The notes: a model not told the origin generated them from the sequence alone. A stretch of 39,464 nucleotides of DNA from an uncultured Alphaproteobacteria bacterium (GCA_902538155.1 CACBDX010000010.1:1-39464), one strand, 5' to 3'; shown: positions 1-10,482, numbered from the stretch's first letter. Program-made: numbers and translations.

Positions 1-162
1 CCAGTTTATATTGGTGGCGGTATAGACAAAAAAAATGTTTCCAACATTCTAAAACAAATAACACCTTTTGGATTAGATATTTCAAGAAGCTTGAAAAATC
101 AGAAAAATTTAATTTCTAAATCAAAACTCAAAGATTTTTTAAATCAAATTTCGGTAGGATAA
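1..162 (+). CDS. trpF: Phosphoribosylanthranilate isomerase, C-terminal fragment (5' end outside window)
   Basis: Frame 1 reads PVYIGGGIDKKNVSNILKQITPFGLDISRSLKNQKNLISKSKLKDFLNQISVG* with stop at 160-162; matches the TrpF C-terminal pattern (GG(I/L)..eNV...i....p.g.DvsS). Absent from the supplied ORF track. Confidence 0.85.
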   Translation, partial: PVYIGGGIDKKNVSNILKQITPFGLDISRSLKNQKNLISKSKLKDFLNQISVG

Positions 163-639
163 TCGTTTAATAATATATTTATTTTGCAACTCTTTCGATA
201 AGACTTTTATTGATTTTTTTTCAAGCGGATGTCTGAAAAATGGATCAATATCAAGTATTGGATATAGCACAAAGTCTCTTTCAGCTGCTCTTGGGTGAGG
301 AATTATTAAATTTTTTTTATTAAATTTTTGTTTGCCAAAAAAAATAATATCCAAATCAATATTTCTTGGACCATTGATAATTTTTTTATTTTTTTTTAAT
401 TTTTTTTCAATTTCATAAATATTATTTATTAATTCTAATGGCTGCTTGTTGGTTAATAGTTTTATTGCGGTGTTAAAAAAATTACTTTGCGATTTGTATC
501 CATAAGGAGAAGAAACATAAATATTTGCAAATTTTTTTATATTACCAATATTTTCTAACTCTCTAACAGCACACCGTAAATTAAATATAGCATTACCTAG
601 ATTTGAGCCAAGTGCGATTATTGTTTCAGTTTGATACAC
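139..639 (-). CDS. folK: 2-amino-4-hydroxy-6-hydroxymethyldihydropteridine pyrophosphokinase
   Basis: ALGSNLGN..., GPRNIDLDIIFFG and IPHPRAAERDFVLYPILDI motifs of HPPK. Confidence 0.96.
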   Translation of the reverse strand: MYQTETIIALGSNLGNAIFNLRCAVRELENIGNIKKFANIYVSSPYGYKSQSNFFNTAIKLLTNKQPLELINNIYEIEKKLKKNKKIINGPRNIDLDIIFFGKQKFNKKNLIIPHPRAAERDFVLYPILDIDPFFRHPLEKKSIKVLSKELQNKYIIKRLSYRNLI

Positions 640-970
640 TTAGTGATTCAGCTCCATATTTTTTTGCTACAGCTGTTTTATTAATTGTAATTTTAACTTT
701 TTTTATTTTAAATTTTTTTTCAAGAACATTGGATGTTTTTATTATTAAATGCTCAAGAGTATGTGATTGAGACTCCTTTATGAAAGTTTTTAAATATTTT
801 GTAATAGATGAATAATCCTTCACATTATTTATATTGTTCAAATCTAGTGAGTTTTTTATAGGATAACTAAATTCTAATGTTACCTTTAACAACTGTTTTT
901 TCTTTCTCTCTTGAGCAGTGATACCTATATTTGCACTGATGGATAAGTTTTTAATTTCTACTTTGAACAT
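626..970 (-). CDS. folB: Dihydroneopterin aldolase
   Basis: FolB-family pattern (GITAQERKKKQLLKVTLEF, DYSSITKYLKTFI, HTLEHLI); lies between folK and folP. Confidence 0.9.
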   Translation of the reverse strand: MFKVEIKNLSISANIGITAQERKKKQLLKVTLEFSYPIKNSLDLNNINNVKDYSSITKYLKTFIKESQSHTLEHLIIKTSNVLEKKFKIKKVKITINKTAVAKKYGAESLSVSN

Positions 971-1776
971 AGTTTTTCAAAAATTTTTAATGATTGAGAC
1001 GTTTCTTTTATGTCGTGAACTCTAAATATATCAACTCCCTTTTGATAACAATATAATGCAGAAGCGATTGAACCTCCCAATCTTTGATTTGTTTCACTCT
1101 TATCTATGAAGTTAATCCAGCTTTTTCTAGATGATCCTAATAATAATCCATATCCCTTAAACTTAAACTGATTAATTTTTTGCATGATTTCTATATTTTG
1201 ATCTAAATTTTTACCAAAACCAATACCTGGGTCAAACCAAACTTTGGATGAAGGAATTTTTATTTTTTCTAATTGTTTAATTTTCTGAAGAAATATTTTT
1301 TTAATATCTTGTACAACATTATTATATGAGTGTATTTTCTTTTGCATAGTTTTAGGTGGTGCAGGTGTGTGCATTAAAATTAAACCTGTTTTAAATTTTT
1401 TAGTTAAAAAGAATAAATCTTCTGAACCACCGAAGACATCATTTATAATATGTGCTCCCATATTCAATGCATATTCTTGAGTTTCAATTTTATTAGTATC
1501 AACTGATATGACAAATTTATTTTTTGGCAATTTTCTTAATATCGGATCTAATCTTTTAACTTCTTCTTTGTGTGTTAATGGATCTGAGCCAGGTCTTGTA
1601 CTTTCTGCTCCAATATCAATAATACTTGCTCCATTTTTTACCATTTCTTTAATATTTTTTAGTGCATCTGAACTTTTAAAACTCTTTCCACCATCACTAA
1701 AAGAGTCGGGAGTAACATTACATATTCCCATTACCGTTGGACTAGATAGTTTAAAATTATAATTTCCTAATTTCAT
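958..1776 (-). CDS. folP: Dihydropteroate synthase
   Basis: MGICNVTPDSFSDGGK, DIGAESTRPGS, DPGIGFGK and GSSRKSW motifs. Confidence 0.97.
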   Translation of the reverse strand: MKLGNYNFKLSSPTVMGICNVTPDSFSDGGKSFKSSDALKNIKEMVKNGASIIDIGAESTRPGSDPLTHKEEVKRLDPILRKLPKNKFVISVDTNKIETQEYALNMGAHIINDVFGGSEDLFFLTKKFKTGLILMHTPAPPKTMQKKIHSYNNVVQDIKKIFLQKIKQLEKIKIPSSKVWFDPGIGFGKNLDQNIEIMQKINQFKFKGYGLLLGSSRKSWINFIDKSETNQRLGGSIASALYCYQKGVDIFRVHDIKETSQSLKIFEKLCSK

Positions 1777-2528
1777 TTCAATAATATTTTTGAATATTTT
1801 TTTGATAACAAATTATACATTTTCATTGAAGACCTATACCAATTAAATTCTTTAATAAAAGAAATACTAACCACACCTTTACCTGAACCAACTAAAAGTA
1901 TTTCACTAAATTGATGTAGACTAGAAATATTAATATCTGTTCTATGAATTTTATAAGGTATATTTTTAATTAAGTATTCTAGAGTAATTCCATGATAATA
2001 GTAATTTTTTGGAATGAATAATTTATTACTGTTTACAAAAATTAAATTGGTCGTAGAACCTTCTAAAATTTTATTGTTAAAATAAAAAAGAATCTCTTCT
2101 TTTTGTAAATTAATTTTTTTTTGTAAAGAAATTATTTTTTTGTACTGTAAGTTTTTGAAATTAGGTAAAGCCCGTTGGAATCTAAAAAATTTTGCAGTAA
2201 AATACTTATGATCTTTGTTTCTTTTACGTACAGATAATGAGATTATTTTTTTTGTGACTGCAATTCTTAATAGGTGGTCGTAATTTTTAATTTTAGAATA
2301 TTTATTTAAAAAATTAGTTAAAAAATTTTTTGAAATCTTAACATCAATACCAAAATATCTTAAATCTTTATTGAGTTTTTTTAAATGCTGATCAACTAAG
2401 ATAAAATTTGGTTCTTTTCCTAATAGTCTAATGGTTGTAAAGATACCCTTGTAACCCCAAAGAGAATTGAACTTAAGTAATTTAAAATTCTTAGTGTGAA
2501 AGGATTTTTTTAATAAGATATTTTCCAT
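1773..2528 (-). CDS. pabC: Aminotransferase class IV, probable 4-amino-4-deoxychorismate lyase
   Basis: Class IV fold signatures (ILEGSTTNLIFVNSNKLFIP; SEILLVGSGKGVVSISF), downstream of pabA. Confidence 0.82.
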   Translation of the reverse strand: MENILLKKSFHTKNFKLLKFNSLWGYKGIFTTIRLLGKEPNFILVDQHLKKLNKDLRYFGIDVKISKNFLTNFLNKYSKIKNYDHLLRIAVTKKIISLSVRKRNKDHKYFTAKFFRFQRALPNFKNLQYKKIISLQKKINLQKEEILFYFNNKILEGSTTNLIFVNSNKLFIPKNYYYHGITLEYLIKNIPYKIHRTDINISSLHQFSEILLVGSGKGVVSISFIKEFNWYRSSMKMYNLLSKKYSKILLK

Positions 2529-3048
2529 TTGGAGTTAAAAATGAATCTGGGTGAAACTGTAATCCATAGACTTTATTAATATCATCTTCAACCGCCATTG
2601 CTACATTTGTTTTTACACAACGCATTGTAATTATCATTGATTGAGAAACAAATGGTTCGGCCATTTTTAAGGAATGATATCGACCTCCTAAAAAATTAAA
2701 ATTTTTTTTAAAAATTGATTTATCGTTAGTAACTTTAATATGACTCTCATAACCATGAAGAATATTTTTTTGTTGAACTATTTTAGCCCCTTCACAAAAA
2801 ACTATTTGTTGGAAACCTAAACATATTCCTAATATTTTTTTCTTTCCTTTATATTTATTGTAGATCTTAGTTGTTAATGGATAATCTTTTGGTTCACCAG
2901 GGCCTGGTGAAAGAACGATGGTAGAAGATTTTTCTAGTTTTCTTTGATCTATTTCATAATAATTTGAAACAAATGTTGGCTCAATACTATCTAGTAGATG
3001 AGCTAAATTGTATGTGAATGAGTCTTCGTGATCAATGAGATAAATCAT
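2491..3048 (-). CDS. pabA: Class I glutamine amidotransferase subunit of aminodeoxychorismate synthase
   Basis: LIDHEDSFTYNLAHLL, LSPGPGEPKDY, GICLGFQ nucleophile motif, RYHSLKM, QFHPDSFLTPNG. Confidence 0.93.
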   Translation of the reverse strand: MIYLIDHEDSFTYNLAHLLDSIEPTFVSNYYEIDQRKLEKSSTIVLSPGPGEPKDYPLTTKIYNKYKGKKKILGICLGFQQIVFCEGAKIVQQKNILHGYESHIKVTNDKSIFKKNFNFLGGRYHSLKMAEPFVSQSMIITMRCVKTNVAMAVEDDINKVYGLQFHPDSFLTPNGKYLIKKILSH

Positions 3049-4253
3049 TAGTTAAATAGATCTAAAAGTGATTTAGCTTTAATATAATTTTCATTATATT
3101 CTTTTTTTGCGGTACTGCCTAAGATCACACCACTAGCAACTGATAATTCAATATCATTTTTAAAATTAAGCAGTGTTCTAATCATTATGTTAAATCGCAT
3201 ATCGCCATTTGAATGTATAATTCCAAAACTGCCTGTATAAATATTTCTGTCAAATTTTTCTTTTCTATTTAGAAGTTGAATAGTGCTAATTTTTGGACAA
3301 CCAATGACTGAACCGCCTGGCATTAATGAAGAAATTATATCATGGTTACTCATTTTATTTTTTATAACTCCCTTGATTGTCGTAACGTAATGAAAAAGAT
3401 CTCGATATTCTTCAACCTTTTTTAGTTTATCTATTTTTACAGATCCTGTTTTACAAATTTTAGACAGATCATTTCTTTCCATATCAACAATCATATTATG
3501 TTCTTTGGTTTCTTTTTCATTTCTTCTAAAGAATGTGAGAGCTTTATTTTTATTTAACTGCTTTGTTTTTCTTAATGTTCCAGCAATAGGTTTAGTTCTA
3601 ATTGTGTTATCTTTTTTCAATATGAGTGTCTCTGGTGAACAACTTACGATATTATAGTCTTTTTCCCTGATAAGAAAACTTTCAGGCGATTCATTCATTT
3701 TCATTAGTTTCCAAAAAAGATCAATAGAATTGATATTACCTTTTTTCGAATATGTTTGAGCTATTTTAATTTGATAAGTTTTTCCCTGTTTAATATTTTT
3801 AGAGAAATCATTAAATAGGTTAGAGTACTGCTTTAGAGATAAATTAAGATTAAACTTTTTATTTAACTGTAAATATTTTTTTGTATTTATACTTATATTT
3901 TTAAAATTGGGTTTAATGCTTTTGATTCTTATTTTTTTACCAATACTAATTTTAGTTTGTGGCTTGTAAAATACACCGCTATAAAAATTTTTAGATCGCT
4001 GTTTTGGAAACTTTATTCCTATATTTTCACAAAGAAGTTTATAACCAAAGAAACCAACATAACAATTCAATTCTTCAATCTTAGATTTTTTTGATTTTGA
4101 TTGGATATTAAGAAAATATTTTAGATTTTTTTTATTAATAATAATTCTTCTAGAAAAATCGGTATAGATGTCATAACCTTTATCAGTTTTATAAATTATA
4201 AGAGGTTTATCTGATTGATATAGTCTATTTAGATATTCTTTATTGTTCAGCAC
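3048..4253 (-). CDS. pabB: Chorismate-binding enzyme, probable aminodeoxychorismate synthase component I
   Basis: KPIAGTLRK, DMERNDLSKICKTGSV, PGGSVIGCPKISTIQLL motifs; GTG start; TAATG overlap with pabA. Confidence 0.88.
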   Translation of the reverse strand: MLNNKEYLNRLYQSDKPLIIYKTDKGYDIYTDFSRRIIINKKNLKYFLNIQSKSKKSKIEELNCYVGFFGYKLLCENIGIKFPKQRSKNFYSGVFYKPQTKISIGKKIRIKSIKPNFKNISINTKKYLQLNKKFNLNLSLKQYSNLFNDFSKNIKQGKTYQIKIAQTYSKKGNINSIDLFWKLMKMNESPESFLIREKDYNIVSCSPETLILKKDNTIRTKPIAGTLRKTKQLNKNKALTFFRRNEKETKEHNMIVDMERNDLSKICKTGSVKIDKLKKVEEYRDLFHYVTTIKGVIKNKMSNHDIISSLMPGGSVIGCPKISTIQLLNRKEKFDRNIYTGSFGIIHSNGDMRFNIMIRTLLNFKNDIELSVASGVILGSTAKKEYNENYIKAKSLLDLFN

Positions 4254-4281
4254 TTGATTCTATTATAATTAGGATACTTAT

Positions 4282-4704
4282 ATGAAAAGTTTTTTTACTA
4301 AAATATTCTTTTTTGGCTTAACAGTCACATGGTCTTTAGGTCTTTTTGCACATGGAACTATCATTTTTCCAAATGTAGAACATGGTGATGGGTACATTGA
4401 TGTTAAGATATATGACTCAAAAGAGAGCTTTTTGGATGAAGAATTAGCAATTGAGAGCGTTAGAAAAAGAGTGCAAAAGGGTGAGGTTGTAGTTCCTTTG
4501 AGTAAGATACATGAAGGAAAAATAGCAATTGTTGCCTATCACGATGAAGACTCAGATGGAAAATTAAAGACTGGATTATTCTGGAGACCAAAAGAAGGTT
4601 ATGCCTTTAGTAATAATTATCAACCAAAAGGTCCTCCATCATTTGAAAAAGCTGCAATCATTTTAGTTCATGGCGAACCCGTGGTAATAGAACTTAATTA
4701 TTAA
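4282..4704 (+). CDS. DUF2141-type secreted protein
   Basis: N-terminal hydrophobic signal sequence; YHDEDSDGKLKTGLFWRPKEGYAFSNN resembles DUF2141 (HDxNxNGxLDTNxxGxPxEgyGFSN). Confidence 0.78.
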   Translation: MKSFFTKIFFFGLTVTWSLGLFAHGTIIFPNVEHGDGYIDVKIYDSKESFLDEELAIESVRKRVQKGEVVVPLSKIHEGKIAIVAYHDEDSDGKLKTGLFWRPKEGYAFSNNYQPKGPPSFEKAAIILVHGEPVVIELNY

Positions 4705-4712
4705 TAATTATA

Positions 4713-6098
4713 TTGATGTCATTACAGTTACAAAACACATTAAGTGGTAAAAAAGAATTTTTTAAACCAGTTAATCCAGATCATGTAAGAATATATGCTT
4801 GCGGTCCAACTGTTTATAATTTTGCGCATATTGGTAATGCACGTATGGCAGTTGTAAATGATTTATTAGTCCGTGTATTAAAAACACAATTTAAACAAGT
4901 GACCTATGTATCTAATATCACTGACATTGATGACAAGATTATAGAAGCCTCTAAAGAAACAGGTGAGGATATTAGTGTTATCACAAATAAATATACAGAG
5001 ATTTACAATAATGACATGAGCGCACTCGGTGTTAATCTTCCTGATATTCAACCAAGGGCAACTGATCATATTAAAGAAATGATCGAGTTGATAAAAAAAT
5101 TAATTGATGAAAATAAAGCTTATGAAAAAGAGGGGCATGTTTTATTTCATGTGCCAAGTTTTGAAAATTATGGAATTCTTTCAAAAAGAAATAGAGATGA
5201 ACAAATAGCTGGAAGCCGTGTTGAAGTGGCACCGTTCAAAAAAGATCCTGCAGATTTTATTTTATGGAAACCATCTCCTTCACCCTTACCTGGGTGGGAT
5301 TCACCTTGGGGATTTGGAAGACCAGGATGGCATTTAGAGTGCTCCGTTATGTCAGAAAAATCATTAGGTCTTCCTTTTGATATCCATAGCGGTGGTATTG
5401 ACTTGGTGTTCCCGCATCATGAAAATGAAATAGCACAAACTTGTTCCATATCAGAAAATAACGATCCTAAAGATTTTGCAACTTATTGGTTTCATAATGG
5501 ATTTGTTAATGTTGAGGGGGAAAAAATGTCAAAGTCAATTGGCAATATTAAACTCGTTCATGATCTCAATAAAAAATACAAGGGAGAGGTTTTGCGATTA
5601 ACATTGTTATCAGCTCATTACAAACAACCATTGAACTGGACAGAAGAAATCATTGAACAAAATAGCAAAATGATAGATCGACTTTATAGAGTTCTATTAG
5701 AGCTGTCAGAAGTTGAAATAAATTCTAAGTTACCTTCTGATTCTATAATGGAATCATTTTTAGATGATTTGAATACACCTAAAGTCATTGCAAAACTTAA
5801 TGAAGAAGCAAATGATGCTTCATCTGCATCAGATGAAAGAAAAAAAGAAATAAAAAATAATCTTCTTTCTGCTGGTAAAATATTAGGTATTCTTGAAAAT
5901 GAACCAGGAAATTGGTTAGGTTATAATCAAAAAGATACTGAAAATGCTGAAGAAATTGAAAGGTTGATAAATGAACGTAATGAAGCTAGACGCAGTAAAA
6001 ATTTTAATTTGGCAGATACTATTAGGGACACATTAAAAGATAAAGGCATAGAAATAGAAGATACTGATAAAGGAACGATTTGGCGGAAATCTAGATGA
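4713..6098 (+). CDS. cysS: Cysteinyl-tRNA synthetase
   Basis: [56 protein letters not shown]. Confidence 0.97.
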   Translation: MMSLQLQNTLSGKKEFFKPVNPDHVRIYACGPTVYNFAHIGNARMAVVNDLLVRVLKTQFKQVTYVSNITDIDDKIIEASKETGEDISVITNKYTEIYNNDMSALGVNLPDIQPRATDHIKEMIELIKKLIDENKAYEKEGHVLFHVPSFENYGILSKRNRDEQIAGSRVEVAPFKKDPADFILWKPSPSPLPGWDSPWGFGRPGWHLECSVMSEKSLGLPFDIHSGGIDLVFPHHENEIAQTCSISENNDPKDFATYWFHNGFVNVEGEKMSKSIGNIKLVHDLNKKYKGEVLRLTLLSAHYKQPLNWTEEIIEQNSKMIDRLYRVLLELSEVEINSKLPSDSIMESFLDDLNTPKVIAKLNEEANDASSASDERKKEIKNNLLSAGKILGILENEPGNWLGYNQKDTENAEEIERLINERNEARRSKNFNLADTIRDTLKDKGIEIEDTDKGTIWRKSR

Positions 6099-8020
6099 GT
6101 GAAAAGATAACAATTACATTTCCAGATGGAAATAAAAAGGAAGTTGATAAAGGCATCAATGGTCTTGAGTTAGCATCGCAAATTTCTAAATCTCTAGCCA
6201 AAGAATCAGTTGCTATAAAAATTAATAATGAGATAAAAGATATTAGTTTACCTATTAATGGTGATGCATCTGTAGCGATTTTAAAAAGAGATAGCGAGGA
6301 AGCACTTGAATTAATACGACATGATTGTGCTCATGTAATGGCAGAAGCTGTTCAAGAATTATTCCCTGGAACACAAGTTACAATTGGACCAGCAATTGAA
6401 AATGGTTTTTATTATGATTTTGCAAGAGATGAACCTTTTACTGTTGCAGATCTTCCAAAAATTGAAAAGAAGATGCACGATATCATTCAAAGAAATAAAA
6501 ATTTCATAAGAGAAGTGTGGTCTAAAAAGGAATCGATAAAATATTTTAAAGACAAAGGTGAAGACTATAAAGTTGAGCTAATTAATGATCTGCCAGATAA
6601 TGAGGAAATTAGTATTTACAAACAAGGTGATTGGTTAGACTTGTGCCGAGGCCCTCATATGGTTTCAACAAAACAAATTGGTAAAGCATTTAAATTAATG
6701 AAAGTTGCTGGTGCTTACTGGCGAGGTGATTCATCTAATACAATGCTAACAAGAATTTATGGAACGGCCTGGGCAACAGAAAAGGATCTTGAACAACACC
6801 TTTTACAAATTGAAGAAGCAGAAAAAAGAGATCACCGAAAACTAGGAAGAGAAATGGATTTATTTCATTTTCAGGAAGAGGCTCCTGGAGCGGTTTTTTG
6901 GCATCCTAAAGGTTGGACATTATTCCAGTCGCTAATAAATTATATGCGAAACAGACAAGACAAGGCAGGTTACGTAGAAACTAATACACCTGATATGATG
7001 GATAAGTCTCTATGGGAAACATCTGGTCACTGGGATAAATTTAGTGACATGATGTTTAGAACTGAAGCAAAAGACGATAAAATTTATGCTATCAAACCAA
7101 TGAATTGCCCTGGTGCTGTAGAAATTTTTAAACAAGGATTAAAAAGCTATAGAGATCTGCCATTTCTATTATCTGAATTCGGAAAAGTACATCGTTATGA
7201 ACCGTCTGGTTCTCTTCATGGATTAATGAGGGTTAGAGCATTCACGCAAGATGATGCACATATATTTTGTACAGAAGATCAAATTACACAAGAAAGTAAA
7301 ACAGTATGTGATTTGATACTTAGTATCTATAAGGACTTTGGTTTCGATAATGTTAGAATTAAATTTTCTGACCGTCCTGAAAAACGCGTAGGAGATGATG
7401 CTATTTGGGATAAAGCTGAGGCTGCATTAATGCAAGCCATGGAAGCAACAGGTCTTGAGTATACACTCAATCCAGGAGAGGGTGCATTTTACGGTCCAAA
7501 ATTAGAGTTTGTTTTACGTGATGCAATTGGCAGAGACTGGCAATGCGGAACACTCCAAGTAGATTTAAATTTACCTGGAAGATTGGGAGCTACTTATATT
7601 GGAGAAGATGGTAATAAAAAAATACCAGTCATGTTGCATAGAGCTCTATTCGGTTCCTTAGAGAGATTCACCGGCATTCTAATTGAACATTATGCAGGCC
7701 ATCTTCCGTTTTGGCTTTCACCATTGCAAGCTGTAGTTGCAACAATTACATCTGATACTGATGAGTATGCATATGAAGTACAGAAGGTATTAGTATCAAA
7801 AGGAATAAGGGCCGAAATAGATACGCGTAATGAAAAAATAGGTTATAAAATACGTGAACACAGTAATAGTAAAGTTCCAGCAATTATCGCTGTTGGAAAA
7901 AAAGAAGCTCAAGATAAAACAGTGTCGGTTAGAAGAATTGGATCTTCTGAAACAAAAACCTTTAAATTAGAAGATATTGTTACTAGCTTATCTAAAGAAG
8001 CAAAATCGCCAATAGAATAA
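6095..8020 (+). CDS. thrS: Threonyl-tRNA synthetase
   Basis: TGS-like N-terminus, [65 protein letters not shown]. Confidence 0.98.
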   Translation: MSEKITITFPDGNKKEVDKGINGLELASQISKSLAKESVAIKINNEIKDISLPINGDASVAILKRDSEEALELIRHDCAHVMAEAVQELFPGTQVTIGPAIENGFYYDFARDEPFTVADLPKIEKKMHDIIQRNKNFIREVWSKKESIKYFKDKGEDYKVELINDLPDNEEISIYKQGDWLDLCRGPHMVSTKQIGKAFKLMKVAGAYWRGDSSNTMLTRIYGTAWATEKDLEQHLLQIEEAEKRDHRKLGREMDLFHFQEEAPGAVFWHPKGWTLFQSLINYMRNRQDKAGYVETNTPDMMDKSLWETSGHWDKFSDMMFRTEAKDDKIYAIKPMNCPGAVEIFKQGLKSYRDLPFLLSEFGKVHRYEPSGSLHGLMRVRAFTQDDAHIFCTEDQITQESKTVCDLILSIYKDFGFDNVRIKFSDRPEKRVGDDAIWDKAEAALMQAMEATGLEYTLNPGEGAFYGPKLEFVLRDAIGRDWQCGTLQVDLNLPGRLGATYIGEDGNKKIPVMLHRALFGSLERFTGILIEHYAGHLPFWLSPLQAVVATITSDTDEYAYEVQKVLVSKGIRAEIDTRNEKIGYKIREHSNSKVPAIIAVGKKEAQDKTVSVRRIGSSETKTFKLEDIVTSLSKEAKSPIE

Positions 8021-8022
8021 AA

Positions 8023-9024
8023 ATGAATAACATGCAAGGTAAGTTTCCAAGTACAAGACTTAGACGTAATAGAATGAAAGAATTCTCTCGCCGTTTAGTT
8101 GCTGAAAATACACTTAGTGTTAATGATTTAATCTTGCCTCTATTTGTATGCGAGGGAAACAAGGTTGAGGATCCTATTAGTTCGATGCCTGGTATAAGCA
8201 GATACTCTATTGATAAACTTTTGAGTAAAGTAGAAAAAGCGGTTAAATTTAATATTCCTGCTATTGCAATTTTTCCACAAATTGAAAGTGGTCTTAAAAA
8301 TTCGGAGGGAAGTTTAGCTTTAGATGAAAACAACTTGGTGTGCAGATCTATTAAAAGTATCAAAAAAGATTTTCCAAATATTGGTATCATATGTGATGTT
8401 GCGTTAGATCCTTTTACGGATCATGGGCATGATGGTTTAGTTATAAATGATAAAATAGATAATGATAAAACTTTGGAGATTTTGGAACAACAGGCTCTAG
8501 TCCAAGCGAATGCTGGTTGTGATGTAATCGCCCCATCGGATATGATGGACGGAAGAGTTGGAAGAATAAGAACTGTATTAGATTCAAATAATTTAACAGA
8601 TACCCTAATACTTTCTTATGCTGCAAAATATGCTTCAGGTTTTTATGGACCTTTTAGAGATGCTATAGGTTCTGGTTCTAGTTTGGGTAAAGATGGTAAA
8701 TTAACATATCAAATGGATCCATCAAACAGTGAGGAAGCGATTAGAGAAGTTGGATTAGATATAAGTGAAGGAGCAGATATGGTAATGGTTAAGCCTGGTA
8801 TGCCTTATCTTGATATTATTTCTAGAATAAAATCAGAATTTAAAGTTCCAACTTTTGCCTACCAAGTATCTGGTGAATATTCGATGATAAAAGAATCAAT
8901 TAATAAAGGTTGGCTCAATAAAAAAGTTATAATGGAATCTCTTTTATCTTTTAAAAGAGCTGGGGCAAATGGTATACTAACTTACTTTGCATTAGAAGCT
9001 GCTGAAAAATTAAAAAATGAATAA
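8023..9024 (+). CDS. hemB: Delta-aminolevulinic acid dehydratase (porphobilinogen synthase)
   Basis: [56 protein letters not shown]. Confidence 0.98.
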   Translation: MNNMQGKFPSTRLRRNRMKEFSRRLVAENTLSVNDLILPLFVCEGNKVEDPISSMPGISRYSIDKLLSKVEKAVKFNIPAIAIFPQIESGLKNSEGSLALDENNLVCRSIKSIKKDFPNIGIICDVALDPFTDHGHDGLVINDKIDNDKTLEILEQQALVQANAGCDVIAPSDMMDGRVGRIRTVLDSNNLTDTLILSYAAKYASGFYGPFRDAIGSGSSLGKDGKLTYQMDPSNSEEAIREVGLDISEGADMVMVKPGMPYLDIISRIKSEFKVPTFAYQVSGEYSMIKESINKGWLNKKVIMESLLSFKRAGANGILTYFALEAAEKLKNE

Positions 9025-9490
9025 TATTCAATTTGAAAAAAGAAAATCTATAGAACAAGTTGAAGAGTCAGATGAACTCGCTCCAAAGTTTGATGAAAAT
9101 GGCCTTATACCTGTTGTAACAACAGATTATTCTTCAGGTGAAGTATTAATGCAAGGGTATATGAATGAAGAAGCTTTTAAAAAAACAATAAGTTTGGGTG
9201 AAGCTGTTTATTTTTCTAGAAGTAGAAATACACTTTGGCATAAGGGTAAAACAAGTGGATTAACGCAGAAGATAAAAGAAATAAGAATTGATGATGATCA
9301 AGATTGTGTTTGGTTAAGGGTTGATGTCAAAGGTGGTGCTAGCTGTCATGTAGGATATAGATCATGTTTTTACAGAAGTATTCCTTTGGATAATTTAAGC
9401 TCTAAAGTTGTTCTTAATTTTGAAGAGAAAGAAAAAGTTTTTGATCCTGAAGAAGTATATAAAGGTGCCCCTAATCCTACTAAACTATAA
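9017..9490 (+). CDS. hisI: Phosphoribosyl-AMP cyclohydrolase
   Basis: [61 protein letters not shown]. Confidence 0.96.
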   Translation: MNNIQFEKRKSIEQVEESDELAPKFDENGLIPVVTTDYSSGEVLMQGYMNEEAFKKTISLGEAVYFSRSRNTLWHKGKTSGLTQKIKEIRIDDDQDCVWLRVDVKGGASCHVGYRSCFYRSIPLDNLSSKVVLNFEEKEKVFDPEEVYKGAPNPTKL

Positions 9491-10080
9491 TGTCAGACAA
9501 ATTAAAGTTTATTGAAACTAGTAAACTTCCCACAGACATGGGTGAGTTCACTGTGCATGCATTTACAGATGAAAATGAATCTAAAGATCATTTAGCAATA
9601 TGTATGGGTGACTTACTTACGGATGAGCCAGTTTTATCAAGAATTCATTCGCAATGTATTACAGGGGAATCTTTTTTTAGTATGAGGTGTGATTGTAGAT
9701 TCCAACTAACTGAATCATTAAAACAAATTGCACAAAATGGAAGAGGGGTTATTTTTTATCTTCAACAAGAAGGAAGAGGCATTGGTCTTTCAAATAAAAT
9801 TAAAGCATATAGTTTACAAGATAAGGGACTAGATACCGTTGAAGCTAATCATCAATTAGGTTTCAAAGATGATGAGAGAACATATGAAAATATTGCTGGA
9901 ATGGTAAAATATTTAGCAATCAAAGAATTAGATTTGATGACTAATAATCCAAAAAAAATAAAAGCGCTTGAAGATATGGGTATCAAAGTAAATCAAAGAA
10001 TTCCTATTTTCTCAGACACCAATAAGTATAATGAAAAATATATCTCAACTAAGAAAAGCAAACTTGGTCATTTAATCTAA
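9490..10080 (+). CDS. ribA: GTP cyclohydrolase II
   Basis: RIHSQCITGESFFSMRCDCRFQL zinc motif; QQEGRGIGLSNKIKAYSLQDKGLDTVEANHQLGF; LMTNNPKKI. Confidence 0.96.
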   Translation: MSDKLKFIETSKLPTDMGEFTVHAFTDENESKDHLAICMGDLLTDEPVLSRIHSQCITGESFFSMRCDCRFQLTESLKQIAQNGRGVIFYLQQEGRGIGLSNKIKAYSLQDKGLDTVEANHQLGFKDDERTYENIAGMVKYLAIKELDLMTNNPKKIKALEDMGIKVNQRIPIFSDTNKYNEKYISTKKSKLGHLI

Positions 10081-10482
10081 GTGGAAGCAGATAATTTAAT
10101 AAAAAAACTCAATATGATAAGTCATCCTGAAGGAGGACATTATGTTGAATATTTTAAGAACGAAAATGTTAGTCAAATTTATTACTTATTAAAGAGGAAC
10201 GAAAAATCACATTGGCATCGATTAACTAAAAATGAAATATTACATTTTTATTCTGGAGATCCTCTAGAAGTTTTCACATCAAATGACGGAGTTAATTATA
10301 AGGTTTTTTCTTTAGGATCAGACAATAATTATATTTACACCGTAACCGCGAACACATGGTTTGCTATGAGATCTTCTGGTACTTTCAGTTTAATTGGATG
10401 CACAGTTGCGCCACCATTTGAATTTAAAGATTTTGAACTTGCTCCAAAAGGATGGGTTCCTAAAAATTTTGAAATCAAATGA
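10081..10482 (+). CDS. Cupin-type DUF985 family protein
   Basis: MISHPEGGHYVEYF, IYYLLKRNEKSHWHRL, DEILHFYSGDPLEV-like segment, CTVAPPFEFKDFELAP; GTG start immediately after the ribA stop. Confidence 0.85.
   Translation: MEADNLIKKLNMISHPEGGHYVEYFKNENVSQIYYLLKRNEKSHWHRLTKNEILHFYSGDPLEVFTSNDGVNYKVFSLGSDNNYIYTVTANTWFAMRSSGTFSLIGCTVAPPFEFKDFELAPKGWVPKNFEIK

Noticed and set aside
4827-4838. CysS HIGH motif reads HIGN
   Set aside because: HIGN occurs, to my knowledge, in many alphaproteobacterial-type CysRS proteins; other catalytic and zinc motifs are intact.
7992-8390. Minus ORFs opposite hemB (7992-8390, 8441-8626) and plus ORFs opposite the ABC genes (20059-20253, 20575-20871, 21282-21539, 21786-22037, 22911-23111)
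   Set aside because: Fully contained antisense to confident genes, without domain signatures.
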